From positions 1 through 45,470 of the forward strand of contig PKYB01000033.1 of NCBI GenBank assembly GCA_003133565.1: a stretch of DNA of 45,470 bases. The letters are read 5' to 3'. The DNA comes from Solirubrobacterales bacterium (GTDB lineage Bacteria > Actinomycetota > Thermoleophilia > Solirubrobacterales > Solirubrobacteraceae). Within the stretch, counting starts at the first letter, position 1; every line of letters starts with the position of its first letter. The notes beneath the pieces were generated by a model. It did no database searches, was not told the origin of the DNA, and was given only the letters and a program-made list of their open reading frames with translations. Shown piece by piece: positions 1-8,602 of the stretch. Position numbers and translations under genes: made by a program.

Positions 1-376
1 GGATCAGCTTCGCCGCGTCCTCTTCGAGGTGGACGCGGTGGATCGCGACGTCGGCGAGCCGGCCGCCGCGGCAGAGCGGCTCGTCGTATTGGGAGATCTG
101 GTAGCCCTTGGGCAAGTCGGGATAGAAGTAGTTCTTGCGGTGGAAGATCGAGCGCTCGGCCAGATCGCAGCCGAGCGCCAGGCCGATCATCAGCCCGAAA
201 TGGATCGCTCTGGCGTTGACGACCGGCAGCGCACCGGGCAGCCCGAGGCAGACCGGACAGGTCCGCGTGTTCGGCGGCTCGCCGAAGGACAGCTCGCAGC
301 CGCAGAACATCTTCGTCGCGGTCTTCAGCTGGACGTGGATCTCGAGGCCGATCACCGGCTCCAGCTCGACGCTCAT
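1..376 (-). CDS. gatB: Asp/Glu-tRNA amidotransferase subunit B, N-terminal part (cut by window edge)
   Basis: GatB binds misacylated Glu-tRNA(Gln) or Asp-tRNA(Asn) and activates the acid group, which is then amidated with ammonia delivered from GatA. Only the first 125 residues lie in the window. They are diagnostic: [17 protein letters not shown] near residue 11, [12 protein letters not shown], then [16 protein letters not shown]. The Cys pairs (CGC and CPVC) form the zinc site known in this family. The ATG at 374-376 overlaps the gatA stop as ATGA, so gatC, gatA and gatB are translationally coupled. The C-terminal tail domain is outside the window. Confidence 0.97.
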   Translation of the reverse strand, partial: MSVELEPVIGLEIHVQLKTATKMFCGCELSFGEPPNTRTCPVCLGLPGALPVVNARAIHFGLMIGLALGCDLAERSIFHRKNYFYPDLPKGYQISQYDEPLCRGGRLADVAIHRVHLEEDAAKLI

Positions 377-1806
377 TGGCGCACCGCGCTGCCATCGAAA
401 CCGAGCGCCTGCTCGAGCGCGAAAGCGGCGTCGAGCAGCCGGCTCTCGCTGAACGCCGGACCGACGATCTGGAGGCCGACCGGCAGCCGCGTGCCGCCAC
501 CGAGAGGCTCGGCCAGGGCGTTGGGGATCGAGATCGCAGGAACCCCGGCGAGCGACGCCGGAACGGTGCAGAAGTCGTTGAGGTACATCGCGAGCGGGTC
601 CGCGAGCTTTGCCCCGAGCTCGAACGCAACACCCGGCGCGGTCGGCGTGACGATGAAGTCGAAGTGCTCGAAAGCCGTGGCGAAGTCCTCGGCGATCTTC
701 GTGCGCACGCGCTGCGCGCGGCCGTAATAGGCGTCGTAGTAGCCGCTCGACAGGGCGTAGGTGCCGAGCATCACACGGCGCTTGACCTCCGCGCCGAAGC
801 CGTCGTGGCGCGTTCGCATGTACATCGACAGGAGGTCCGGCGCGTCGGGTGCGCGGTAGCCGTAGCGGACGCCGTCGAAGCGTGCGAGGTTCGAGGAGCA
901 TTCCGCCGGTGCGAGCACGTAGTAGGCGGCGAGGCCCGCTGTCGCGTGGCGCAGCGTGCAGGGCTCGACGCTGGCGCCGAGCTGGCGAGCGAGCTCGAGC
1001 GTCGACTGGAAGGCGCCGCGCACCCCCGGATCGATCCCCTCGCCCGAGAGTTCGGCGGGAACGCCGAGCCTTAACCCGCGCAGGTCGGTGCGACTCGGCA
1101 GCGCGATTTCCCCAGGGAAGTCAAGTGAAGTCGAGTCGCGCGGGTCGCGCGCGCCGACCATGTGGCCCAACAGCAGCGCCGCGTCGCTGACGTCGCGCGT
1201 CAGCGGCCCGGCCTGATCGAGCGAGGAGGCAAAGGCGATCATCCCGTAGCGCGACACGGCGCCGTAGGTCGGCTTCAGGCCGACGATGCCGCAGAGCGCC
1301 GCCGGCTGGCGTATCGAGCCGCCGGTGTCGGTACCGATCGCCCACGGCGCGAGGCCCGCGGCGACGGCCGCGGCGCTTCCGCCCGAGGAACCGCCGGGGA
1401 CGCGGCGGTGATCCCAGGGGTTCTGGACCGGGCCGAAGGCCGAGTTCTCGGTCGAGGAGCCCATCGCAAACTCGTCCTGGTTGGTCTTCCCGAGCAGCGG
1501 CGCTCCGGCGGCGGCGAGCCGTTCGACAACGGTCGCGCTGTAGGGCGGGCAGTAGCCCTCGAGCACGCGCGAGCCCGCTTGGCTCGGTACCCCTTCGGTG
1601 CAGAAAAGGTCCTTGACGGCCAGCGGCACGCCGCCGAGCGGTCCCCCAGACGCCGCCGGCGGAGCCTCCGCGACCCAGGTGAACGCGCCGAGCTGATCGG
1701 CCGCGGCGCGCGCGCGATAGAGCTCGAAGAGCTCGCCGGGATCGAGCTCGCCGCGCGCAATGGCGCCGGCGGCCTGGCTCGCGGTCAGCTCCAGCGGCTC
1801 GGTCAT
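373..1806 (-). CDS. gatA: Asp/Glu-tRNA amidotransferase subunit A
   Basis: This is the glutaminase subunit of GatCAB, of the amidase-signature family, 477 residues, which is normal. It hydrolyses glutamine and passes ammonia to GatB. The Ser-cisSer-Lys triad is visible as Lys65 (AVKDLF), Ser140 (PGGSSGGS) and Ser164 (DTGGSIRQP), with the same spacing as in characterised GatA proteins. The start ATG overlaps the gatC stop by four bases, and its own stop overlaps the gatB start. With the GluRS at 18393-19718 it fits an indirect route to Gln-tRNA, although a GlnRS elsewhere in the genome cannot be excluded. Confidence 0.97.
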   Translation of the reverse strand: MTEPLELTASQAAGAIARGELDPGELFELYRARAAADQLGAFTWVAEAPPAASGGPLGGVPLAVKDLFCTEGVPSQAGSRVLEGYCPPYSATVVERLAAAGAPLLGKTNQDEFAMGSSTENSAFGPVQNPWDHRRVPGGSSGGSAAAVAAGLAPWAIGTDTGGSIRQPAALCGIVGLKPTYGAVSRYGMIAFASSLDQAGPLTRDVSDAALLLGHMVGARDPRDSTSLDFPGEIALPSRTDLRGLRLGVPAELSGEGIDPGVRGAFQSTLELARQLGASVEPCTLRHATAGLAAYYVLAPAECSSNLARFDGVRYGYRAPDAPDLLSMYMRTRHDGFGAEVKRRVMLGTYALSSGYYDAYYGRAQRVRTKIAEDFATAFEHFDFIVTPTAPGVAFELGAKLADPLAMYLNDFCTVPASLAGVPAISIPNALAEPLGGGTRLPVGLQIVGPAFSESRLLDAAFALEQALGFDGSAVRQ

Positions 1807-2087
1807 GCCTGCGGGCTCGGCACGGCGAAACCGCCCTCGGCGACCGCCGGCGCAGACGCCAGTGCCTGCTCGCGCGAAAGGCAGGGCGTCGGCTCATCGG
1901 CGCGCAGCGCGTTTTCCACCGCGACGACGTGGGTCGTCGGCGCCACGCCCTCGAGATCGAGCTCGGCGATCGTCTCGATGTGCTCGAGCACGCCCGCGAG
2001 CTCGGTCGTCATCCGCTCGACCTCGTCCTCGCTCAACTCGAGCCGCGCGAGCATCGCGACGTGCAGCACCGTCTCGCGGTCGATCAT
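1803..2087 (-). CDS. gatC: Asp/Glu-tRNA amidotransferase subunit C
   Basis: GatC is the small subunit that wraps around and stabilises GatA-GatB. At 94 residues it has the usual length, with the family pattern at the N-terminus ([18 protein letters not shown]), a central helix ([19 protein letters not shown]) and the [16 protein letters not shown] segment. The reading frame is open further upstream, but residues encoded before the ATG at 2085-2087 look like shadow sequence of the neighbouring membrane-protein gene. The start overlaps that upstream gene's stop as ATGA, and the gatC stop overlaps the gatA start in the same way. Confidence 0.95.
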   Translation of the reverse strand: MIDRETVLHVAMLARLELSEDEVERMTTELAGVLEHIETIAELDLEGVAPTTHVVAVENALRADEPTPCLSREQALASAPAVAEGGFAVPSPQA

Positions 2088-2527
2088 GGCAGCGGCGGAC
2101 CGCTCGCGGGCACACCCCACAATGGGCGCTCGTCGCGTAGCGACAGCCACCCGGCCACGAGCACGCCGAACGTGCCGGCGAGGCCCAGCCACAGCCCGTA
2201 GCAGCGCTCACTCGCCATGTCGGGAAGTGCGACCGTGCGCACAGCCACCACGGCAACACCAACCAGACCGATGACCGTCGTCCAGACCGCGAGTGCCACC
2301 GGCAGCGCCGGCGAGCGCTGGACGAGCGTCGCGCCGACCAGCGCCAGCGCGACGAGCACCGCCGCCGCGGCTGGGATCTCGGCGATCGTGAGCGCACGCC
2401 AGGCGTTCTCGTTGCCGCGCGGGAACTCATACCAGGGCAGGAACAATGCGACCGCGAGCAGCACGCCGGCTAAGAGCGCGAGCAGCTCGGGCGGGCGGAC
2501 TCGGCGCAGGTCGACTCGCATTTGCAC
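2084..2527 (-). CDS. small integral membrane protein, first gene of the gatCAB operon
   Basis: A protein of about 147 residues that I do not recognise. It has four hydrophobic segments, at roughly residues 14-31, 50-68, 77-97 and 110-126, and a short polar C-terminus. The chosen start is GTG at 2525-2527, which has GAAGG eight bases upstream; an ATG two codons later is possible. Its stop overlaps the gatC ATG by four bases, so the two are very probably translated together. It diverges from the thiolase gene across 89 bases. Any role in tRNA amidation is unproven; it may simply be co-transcribed. Confidence 0.75.
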   Translation of the reverse strand: MQMRVDLRRVRPPELLALLAGVLLAVALFLPWYEFPRGNENAWRALTIAEIPAAAAVLVALALVGATLVQRSPALPVALAVWTTVIGLVGVAVVAVRTVALPDMASERCYGLWLGLAGTFGVLVAGWLSLRDERPLWGVPASGPPLP

Positions 2528-2616
2528 AAGAGTAACCTTCGCCAGGCGCCGGACGCCTCCGAGGACCCCAGGGCGCAGGAGCCGCTGCGTGGCGGCGGCG
2601 GACGAGGAGACTCCCG

Positions 2617-3834
2617 ATTAGCAGCACCGAAGCGCTGATCTTTGACGCCATCCGGACCCCGCGCGGCAGGGGCAAGAGCAACGGTGCGCTGCACACGGTC
2701 AAGCCGATCGACCTCGTCGCCTCCCTGATCGAGGCGCTGCTGCGCCGAAATTCGGGGCTTGACCCAGCACGGGTCGAGGACGTCGTGCTCGGCGTCGTCA
2801 CACCGATCGGCGACCAGGGCATGGACATTGCGAAAATCGCTGCGATCACGGCCGGCCTGCCCGACACGGTCGCCGGCCTGCAGGTCAACCGCTTCTGTGC
2901 CTCCGGGCTCGAGGCGGTCAACATCGCCGCCCAGAAGGTCGCCTCGGGCTGGGAGGATTTGATCTTCGCCGGCGGCGTCGAGTCGATGTCGCGCGTGCCG
3001 ATGGGCTCCGACGGCGGCGCCTGGACGACCGATCCCCAGACCAACTACGCCACGGCCTTCATCCCGCAAGGAGTCAGCGCCGACCTGCTCGCGACGATCG
3101 AGCACTTCAGCCGCGACGACGTCGACGCCTACGCCCTGGGCTCACAGCAGCGCGCCGGCGCCGCGCAGGCCGAGGGACGCTTCGCGCGCTCGCTCGTGCC
3201 GGTCCGCGACATCAACGACCAGGTGCTGCTCGATCGTGACGAGCACGTCCGCGCCGAGACGACCGCGCAGGCGCTGGGCGAGCTCAAACCGGCGTTTGAG
3301 CTGATCGGCGACGCCGGTGGCTTCGACGCCGTGGCGCTGACGAAATACCACATGGTCGAGCGGATCGACCATGTCCACACGGCGGGCAACTCTTCGGGCA
3401 TCGTCGATGGCGCCGCGCTGCTGGCGATCGGCAACGAGCAGATCGCCGCGGAGCTCGGTTTGACGCCGCGGGCCCGCGTGCTCGCGACCGCGCTGTCGGG
3501 TGCCGACTCGACGATCATGCTCACCGGCCCCGCGCCGGCGAGCCGCAAAGCGCTCGCGAAGGCCGGTCTGGGCGTCGACGACCTCGACCTGATCGAGATC
3601 AACGAGGCCTTCGCCGCCGTCGTGCTGCGCTTCGTCCGCGACCTCGATCTCGACCCCGAAAAGGTCAACGTCAACGGCGGCGCGATCGCGATGGGCCACC
3701 CGCTGGGAGCGACCGGCGCGATGATCCTCGGCACGCTGATCGACGAGCTCGAGCGCCAGGACAAGCGCTACGGCCTGGCGACGCTGTGCGTCGGCGGCGG
3801 CATGGGCATCGCCACCGTGATCGAACGCCTCTAG
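2617..3834 (+). CDS. fadA: acetyl-CoA acyltransferase (thiolase), probable ATT start
   Basis: This thiolase performs the last step of beta-oxidation, CoA-dependent cleavage of 3-ketoacyl-CoA. Using the ATT at 2617 it has 405 residues, normal for the family. The nucleophile is Cys94 (NRFCASG), His361 lies in [14 protein letters not shown] and the second catalytic Cys391 in CVGGGMG; EINEAFA is also present. The conserved N-terminus ([16 protein letters not shown]) lies upstream of the first GTG at 2785. No ATG, GTG or TTG exists in frame between the stop at 2533 and that GTG. AGGAG at 2605-2609 sits seven bases before the ATT. FadB follows 25 bases downstream, making the usual fadA-fadB pair. 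Function is secure; the start codon is inferred. Confidence 0.93.
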   Translation: MSSTEALIFDAIRTPRGRGKSNGALHTVKPIDLVASLIEALLRRNSGLDPARVEDVVLGVVTPIGDQGMDIAKIAAITAGLPDTVAGLQVNRFCASGLEAVNIAAQKVASGWEDLIFAGGVESMSRVPMGSDGGAWTTDPQTNYATAFIPQGVSADLLATIEHFSRDDVDAYALGSQQRAGAAQAEGRFARSLVPVRDINDQVLLDRDEHVRAETTAQALGELKPAFELIGDAGGFDAVALTKYHMVERIDHVHTAGNSSGIVDGAALLAIGNEQIAAELGLTPRARVLATALSGADSTIMLTGPAPASRKALAKAGLGVDDLDLIEINEAFAAVVLRFVRDLDLDPEKVNVNGGAIAMGHPLGATGAMILGTLIDELERQDKRYGLATLCVGGGMGIATVIERL

Positions 3835-3859
3835 CCAGAAGCGAGCGAGCCTGGCGAAC

Positions 3860-6076
3860 ATGACTCAGCGTTCCCCGATCGGCTGGCAGCGCGACGCCGA
3901 CGGCGTCGTGATCCTCACCCTCGACGACCACTCAGGGGCGGAGAACACCTTCAACGCCACGTTCGTGCGCTCGCTCGTCAGCGCGCTCGGGCAAATCGCC
4001 GCCGAAGGCGACGCGGTCAGCGGCGTCGTGATCGCCTCGGCCAAGCCGGCGTTCTTTGCCGATGGCGATCCGCTGGGAGTGCTCACTGCGACGCGCGCCG
4101 ACGCGTCGGCGATCACCGCGGCGCTGCGCACCGTTTGCGAGGAGCTGCGGCGACTCGAAACGCTTGGACGGCCGGTCGTCGCGGCGATCGCCGGCGACGC
4201 GCTTGGCGACGGCCTCGCTCTGGCGCTCGCTGCACACCACCGCATTGCGCTCGACGAGGACGCGATCGGGCTCGGCCTGCCACAGGTCCGCCTTGGGCTG
4301 ATGCCGGGCCACGGCGGCGTGGTGCGCACGGTGCGCTTGCTCGGCATCGCGCAGGCGCTGACCGCGGTGCTGCTTCAGGGAACGCGCCACAGCCCGGCGC
4401 GTGCAAAGGAGCTCGGCCTGATCGACGAGCTGGTCTCGAGGCCGGAGGAGCTGATCCCGGCGGCCAAGGCGTGGATCGCCGCCAATGCGGAGGCCGTCCA
4501 GCCGTGGGATCGCGAGGATTACCGGATGCCCGGCGGCACGCCCGCGAGCCCCAAGCTGGCACAGTTCCTGCCGGCCTTTCCGGCCAACCTGCGAAAGCAG
4601 CTGAAGGGCGCCAACTACCCGGCGCCGCTGGCGATAATGGCCGCCGCCGTCGAGGGCGCCGAACTCGACTTCGACGGCGCGATCGCGGTTGAGACGCGCT
4701 ACCTCGTCAACGTCGCGACCGGACAGGTCGCGAAGAACATGGTCCAGGCGTTTCACTTCGACCTCGGCCGGGCCTCGGGCCGACGCGGGCGACCCGCGGG
4801 GCGGCCACCCGTCGCCGCCAAGCACGCGGTGATCCTCGGCGCCGGCATGATGGGCGCGGCGATCGCCTACGTGGCGGCCGGTGCAGGTATCGAGATCACG
4901 CTGACGGATGTCTCGCGCGAAGCCGCCGAGCACGGCAAGTCCTACTCCGAGGGACTGCTCGAGAAGGCCGTGGCGAGCGGACGCGCCAGCGAGCAGCAGG
5001 CAGCGGCGCTGCTCGCGCGGATAACTCCGACGGCGAAGGTCGCCGAGGCCGGCGATGCCGACGTCGTGATCGAGGCGGTCTTCGAGGACCCCGAGGTCAA
5101 GGCTGCGGCGCTGCGCGAGATCGAGCCGCTCGTGCGGGCCGATGCGCTGCTCGCCTCGAACACCTCGACGCTGCCGATCAGCGGGCTGGCGGGGTACGTC
5201 TCGCGCCCAGCCGACTTCATCGGCCTGCATTTCTTCAGCCCGGTCGACAAGATGCCGCTGCTCGAAATCATCAAAGGGCAGCAGACGTCCGAGGCCACGC
5301 TCTGGCGCGCGCTCGACTTTGCCGCGCAGATCGGCAAGACGCCGATCGTCGTCAACGACAGCCGTGGCTTCTTCACCAGCCGCGTGATCACGACGTTCAT
5401 CTATGAGGCGTTGGGAATGCTGCTCGAGGGCGTACCCGCGCCCTCAATCGAGCAGGCCGCCTCACAGGCCGGCTACCCGGCGCCGCCGCTCGCCCTGAGC
5501 GATGAGCTCAACCTCGGCCTGCTACGCAAGATCCGCAATCAGTACAAGACTGCCGCTGAAGCCGAGGGTGTCCCTTGGACGGGCCACCCCGCGGAAGGGC
5601 TGATCGACGAAATGCTCGACCGGCACAACCGCGGCGGCCGGCTCGCCGGCGCCGGCTTTTACGACTACCGCGACGGCGAGCGGGCCGGGCTGTGGCCGGG
5701 GCTCGCCGATCTCGCCCCGCAACCGGCAACAGCCCCGCCGCTGCCGCTGCGCGACCTCGAGGAGCGGATGCTCTTCGTCGAGACGATCGAGGCGGTCAAA
5801 TGCCGCGACGAGGGCGTCATCCCCTCCGTTGCCGACGCCAACGTCGGCTCGATTCTCGGCATCGGCTTCCCCGGCTGGACCGGCGGCGTGCTGCAGTTCG
5901 TCAACGGCTACGACGGCGGGCCAGCCGGCTTCGTCGCGCGCGCGAGCGAGCTCGCGGCGAACTACGGCGAGCGTTTTGTGCCGCCGCCCTCGCTGGTGCA
6001 GATGGCGGCCGCCGGCGAGCGCTACAGTGACATCGCCACGCCCGCCGCTGAGGGCGGAATTTCGCGAGGCAGCTGA
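3860..6076 (+). CDS. fadB: FadB-type 3-hydroxyacyl-CoA dehydrogenase fused to a degenerate enoyl-CoA hydratase domain
   Basis: 738 residues, like the mycobacterial FadB it resembles throughout. The N-terminal crotonase domain spans about 1-200, the NAD-binding domain begins at GAGMMG (327-332), and C-terminal helical domains follow. The dehydrogenase site is intact: SNTS at 433-436, His457 in HFFSPVDKMP and Glu469 in LLEII. The hydratase domain is not. By alignment with E. coli FadB, the two catalytic glutamates (119 and 139) are Ala120 (GDGLALAL) and Gln142 (GLPQVRLG). The dehydrogenase is therefore expected to work, whereas hydration is expected to be weak or lost. The downstream crotonase keeps both glutamates and may supply that step. 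Confidence 0.94.
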   Translation: MTQRSPIGWQRDADGVVILTLDDHSGAENTFNATFVRSLVSALGQIAAEGDAVSGVVIASAKPAFFADGDPLGVLTATRADASAITAALRTVCEELRRLETLGRPVVAAIAGDALGDGLALALAAHHRIALDEDAIGLGLPQVRLGLMPGHGGVVRTVRLLGIAQALTAVLLQGTRHSPARAKELGLIDELVSRPEELIPAAKAWIAANAEAVQPWDREDYRMPGGTPASPKLAQFLPAFPANLRKQLKGANYPAPLAIMAAAVEGAELDFDGAIAVETRYLVNVATGQVAKNMVQAFHFDLGRASGRRGRPAGRPPVAAKHAVILGAGMMGAAIAYVAAGAGIEITLTDVSREAAEHGKSYSEGLLEKAVASGRASEQQAAALLARITPTAKVAEAGDADVVIEAVFEDPEVKAAALREIEPLVRADALLASNTSTLPISGLAGYVSRPADFIGLHFFSPVDKMPLLEIIKGQQTSEATLWRALDFAAQIGKTPIVVNDSRGFFTSRVITTFIYEALGMLLEGVPAPSIEQAASQAGYPAPPLALSDELNLGLLRKIRNQYKTAAEAEGVPWTGHPAEGLIDEMLDRHNRGGRLAGAGFYDYRDGERAGLWPGLADLAPQPATAPPLPLRDLEERMLFVETIEAVKCRDEGVIPSVADANVGSILGIGFPGWTGGVLQFVNGYDGGPAGFVARASELAANYGERFVPPPSLVQMAAAGERYSDIATPAAEGGISRGS

Positions 6077-6090
6077 TAGCGTGGCGCGGC

Positions 6091-6864
6091 GTGGATGACG
6101 CTGATCAGGTCGTAGTCCTCGAGCGCGGCGAGCACGTCCTACTGATCACGCTGAACCGCCCCGACGTCCGCAACGCGGTCAATGCGGCGGTCGCGAACGG
6201 GATCGCCGCGGGGCTTGTCGAGCTCGACGAGGACCCCGAGCTCCGCGTTGGGATCCTCACCGGCGCACCCCCCGGCTTCTGCTCGGGCATGGACCTCAAG
6301 GCGTATCTCGCCGGTGAGTCGCCGTGGATCCCCGATCGCGGGTTCGCCGGCATCGCCCAGCGCGGTTCGCACAAGCCGCTGATCGCCGCCGTCGAAGGCT
6401 TCGCGATGGCTGGTGGCTTCGAGATCGCCCTCGCCTGCGACCTGATCGTCGCCGCCCGCGGCACCAGGTTCGCGATCCCGGAGGTCAAGCGGGGCCTTTT
6501 CGCGGGCGCGGGCGCCTTGATCCACCTGCCGCGACGCATTCCCCACAACATCGCGGTGGAGATGGCGCTCACGGGCGATCCGGTGCTGGCCGAACGCCTC
6601 TACGACTTCGGCCTCGTCAACCGTCTGAGCGAACCCGGTGGCGCCCTCGACGCAGCGCGCGAGCTCGCCGCGGCGATTATCGCCAACAGCCCGCTGGCGA
6701 TCCGCACGACGAAGGAGGCTTTGCGGCGAAACCGTGACCTGGCGCTGGACGCGGCCTGGGAGCAGCAGAACGAGCTGTGGGCGACGATTTTCGCCTCGCC
6801 GGACGCGCGCGAGGGTGCCCTGGCGTTCGCCGAGAAGCGGGCGCCGAAGTGGCAGACGAGCTAG
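6091..6864 (+). CDS. enoyl-CoA hydratase/isomerase (crotonase family)
   Basis: 257 residues, the standard length of a single-domain crotonase. The oxyanion-hole segments FCSGMDLKAYL and FAMAGGFEIALACD are present, with both catalytic glutamates, Glu111 (GGFEIAL) and Glu131 (IPEVKRG). The C-terminal part (NSPLAIRTTKEAL) is also typical. It starts with GTG fourteen bases after the fadB stop, so it is probably in the same transcript. Given the degenerate hydratase domain in FadB, it is the natural candidate for hydrating enoyl-CoA in this pathway. Crotonases have diverse substrates, so the exact reaction is inferred. Confidence 0.92.
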   Translation: MDDADQVVVLERGEHVLLITLNRPDVRNAVNAAVANGIAAGLVELDEDPELRVGILTGAPPGFCSGMDLKAYLAGESPWIPDRGFAGIAQRGSHKPLIAAVEGFAMAGGFEIALACDLIVAARGTRFAIPEVKRGLFAGAGALIHLPRRIPHNIAVEMALTGDPVLAERLYDFGLVNRLSEPGGALDAARELAAAIIANSPLAIRTTKEALRRNRDLALDAAWEQQNELWATIFASPDAREGALAFAEKRAPKWQTS

Positions 6865-6965
6865 CGCAACGGCGTCGGCGCGGGCGCAAATAGGGAGAAA
6901 CTTCCCCGCGGAATAGCCGTGTTTGCCCAAATCCGGCTTAAGCCCAGCTGGTAGAACACCGCCTG

Positions 6966-7694
6966 CTGAGCCTTCGTCGAAAGACACTCACGCCACTCCT
7001 GGCGGCCGCGTTGTGTGCGTCCGCCGCGATCGCCGCAAATGACCTGCAGAGCACCGCGGGTTCTGCGGCGCGCGTTCCGCCACGCCCGCATGTGCTCCTG
7101 GTTCGAGCCGACACGCAGATCACGGTCGGCAACAAACCGGCCGTGCGGCTGCCCGCCGAGCGCCGCGCCGCGGGGGCCCACGCCGCGGCGGTCGCCGCGA
7201 CCGGGACCCGCCGCGCTGCACGCTGGGACGGCCCGCTCCGCTTGGCGTCGGCGCTCACCCGAACAGTGCGGGGAAGGGTCGCGAAGATCCTCCGCGATGG
7301 CTTCGCCGCCGCGCCGGCGAATGCTCCGCTCGCGGTCCAGCAGGCGATCTGGGCCGGAAACCAGCTGATCGGGCGGCCCTACTGGTACGGCGGCGGCCAC
7401 GGAACGTTCATCTCCGACGGCTATGACTGCTCAGGCAGCGTGTCCTTCGCGCTCCACGGCGGGCACCTGCTGTCGGCGCCAATCGACTCGCTGCAGATGA
7501 TCGACTGGGGCTACGGCGGCCGCGGCCACTGGATGACGATCTATACGAACGCCGGGCACGCCTTCCTCGAGATCGCAGGCATTCGTCTCGACACGAGCAC
7601 CGCCGGCGATCCGGGGGGACTCAGCGGGCCGCGCTGGCGACCGCTGCTCGCCGATACCGCCGGCTTCGTGTCAAGGCATCCAGCCGGCTACTGA
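6966..7694 (+). CDS. secreted NlpC/P60-like cell-wall hydrolase, probable CTG start
   Basis: NlpC/P60 proteins are cysteine peptidases that cut peptide cross-links of peptidoglycan. The C-terminal half holds the pattern: GRPYWYGGGH, then DGYDCSGSVSFAL with nucleophile Cys155, and His198 in GHAFLEIAGIRLDTS. From CTG at 6966 the protein has 242 residues and begins MSLRRKTLTPLL followed by AAALCASAAIAA, a convincing signal peptide. No ATG, GTG or TTG lies between the in-frame stop at 6939 and a TTG at 7011, and that TTG would leave half a signal sequence. Residues 30-110 look like an unstructured Ala/Arg-rich linker. It converges with folD. The family call is firm and the start is inferred. Confidence 0.85.
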   Translation: MSLRRKTLTPLLAAALCASAAIAANDLQSTAGSAARVPPRPHVLLVRADTQITVGNKPAVRLPAERRAAGAHAAAVAATGTRRAARWDGPLRLASALTRTVRGRVAKILRDGFAAAPANAPLAVQQAIWAGNQLIGRPYWYGGGHGTFISDGYDCSGSVSFALHGGHLLSAPIDSLQMIDWGYGGRGHWMTIYTNAGHAFLEIAGIRLDTSTAGDPGGLSGPRWRPLLADTAGFVSRHPAGY

Positions 7695-7696
7695 GC

Positions 7697-7719
7697 GCGC
7701 TGCGGCGCGACAGCGCAGC
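7697..7719. terminator. GC-rich hairpin between convergent genes, possible weak terminator
   Basis: Between the convergent NlpC/P60 and folD genes, GCGCTG (7697-7702) can pair with CAGCGC (7711-7716), or GCTGCG (7699-7704) with CGCAGC (7714-7719). There is no T-tract on either side, so efficient intrinsic termination is doubtful. Confidence 0.3.
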
Positions 7720-7747
7720 CCGTCGCCGCCGTGGGCGCGCAGCAGCG

Positions 7748-8602
7748 TCAAACGCCGGCCTGCGCCCTCGCCGCGAGCAGCGTGTTGCGCAGCAGGCAGG
7801 CGATCGTCATCGGTCCGACACCACCCGGCACCGGCGTGATCGCCGCGGCACGCTCGCGCACAGCGTCGAAGTCGACATCGCCGACGAGCCCCGATTCGAG
7901 GCGCGTGATGCCGACGTCGATCACGATCGCGCCCGGCTTGACCCACTCCGCAACGACCATCCGCGGGCGCCCAACGGCGGCGATCAGGATGTCCGCGCGG
8001 ACACAGACTGCAGCGAGATCCCGCGTCCGCGAGTGGCAGACCGTGACCGTCGCGTTCTCGGCCAGGAGCAGCTGCGCCATCGGCTTGCCAAAGAGGTTCG
8101 AGCGCCCGATCACGACAGCCTCGGCACCCTCGAGCGGGGCCTGCACGCTGGCCAGCAGCTCGAGCACTCCGCTCGGCGTGCAGGGCCGCAAACCGTCGCG
8201 CCCGAGCGCGAGCAGACCGGCGGAGACAGGCGTCAGCCCGTCGACGTCCTTGGCCGCAGCGACGAGTCCGGTCAGCGCCGTGCCGTCGAGGTGGTCCGGC
8301 AGCGGCAGCTGGACGAGGACACCGCTGACCGCGGGATCGTCGTTCAGCTCGGCGATCAGCGCCGCCAGGTCGGCGCCGCTCACCGCCGCGCTCGGACGGT
8401 GGTCAAACGCGTTGATCCCGACCTCGGCGCAGGCCCGCTGCTTGCCGGCGACGTAGACGGCGCTCGCCGGGTCATCGCCAACCAGCACCGTCGCCAGCCC
8501 CGGCGCGTAGCCGTGCGTTGCGACGAACTCTGCGACGCCTAGCGCTACCTCTTCGCGGACCCGCGCTGCGACCGCTTTGCCATCGATGACAGTCGCGCTC
8601 AC
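7748..8602 (-). CDS. folD: methylenetetrahydrofolate dehydrogenase / methenyltetrahydrofolate cyclohydrolase
   Basis: FolD interconverts 5,10-methylene-, 5,10-methenyl- and 10-formyl-tetrahydrofolate in the cytoplasm, using NADP. It has 284 residues, the normal length. Tyr50 and Lys54 (YVAGKQRAC) form the catalytic pair of the family. VLVQLPLPDHLD, the nucleotide-binding VIGRSNLFGKP and the C-terminal PVPGGVGPMTIA are all present. The ATG overlaps the pcrA stop as ATGA, so it is co-translated with the helicase gene. That pairing looks like compact packing rather than a shared pathway. Confidence 0.97.
   Translation of the reverse strand: MSATVIDGKAVAARVREEVALGVAEFVATHGYAPGLATVLVGDDPASAVYVAGKQRACAEVGINAFDHRPSAAVSGADLAALIAELNDDPAVSGVLVQLPLPDHLDGTALTGLVAAAKDVDGLTPVSAGLLALGRDGLRPCTPSGVLELLASVQAPLEGAEAVVIGRSNLFGKPMAQLLLAENATVTVCHSRTRDLAAVCVRADILIAAVGRPRMVVAEWVKPGAIVIDVGITRLESGLVGDVDFDAVRERAAAITPVPGGVGPMTIACLLRNTLLAARAQAGV

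Noticed and set aside
1162-2274. 370-codon open frame on the plus strand
   Set aside because: It is antisense to gatA and gatC, whose catalytic residues and overlaps are secure.
6865-6965. Possible c-di-AMP riboswitch before the NlpC/P60 gene
   Set aside because: Such riboswitches often precede these hydrolases, but the gap is only about 100 bases and I cannot find the conserved core.
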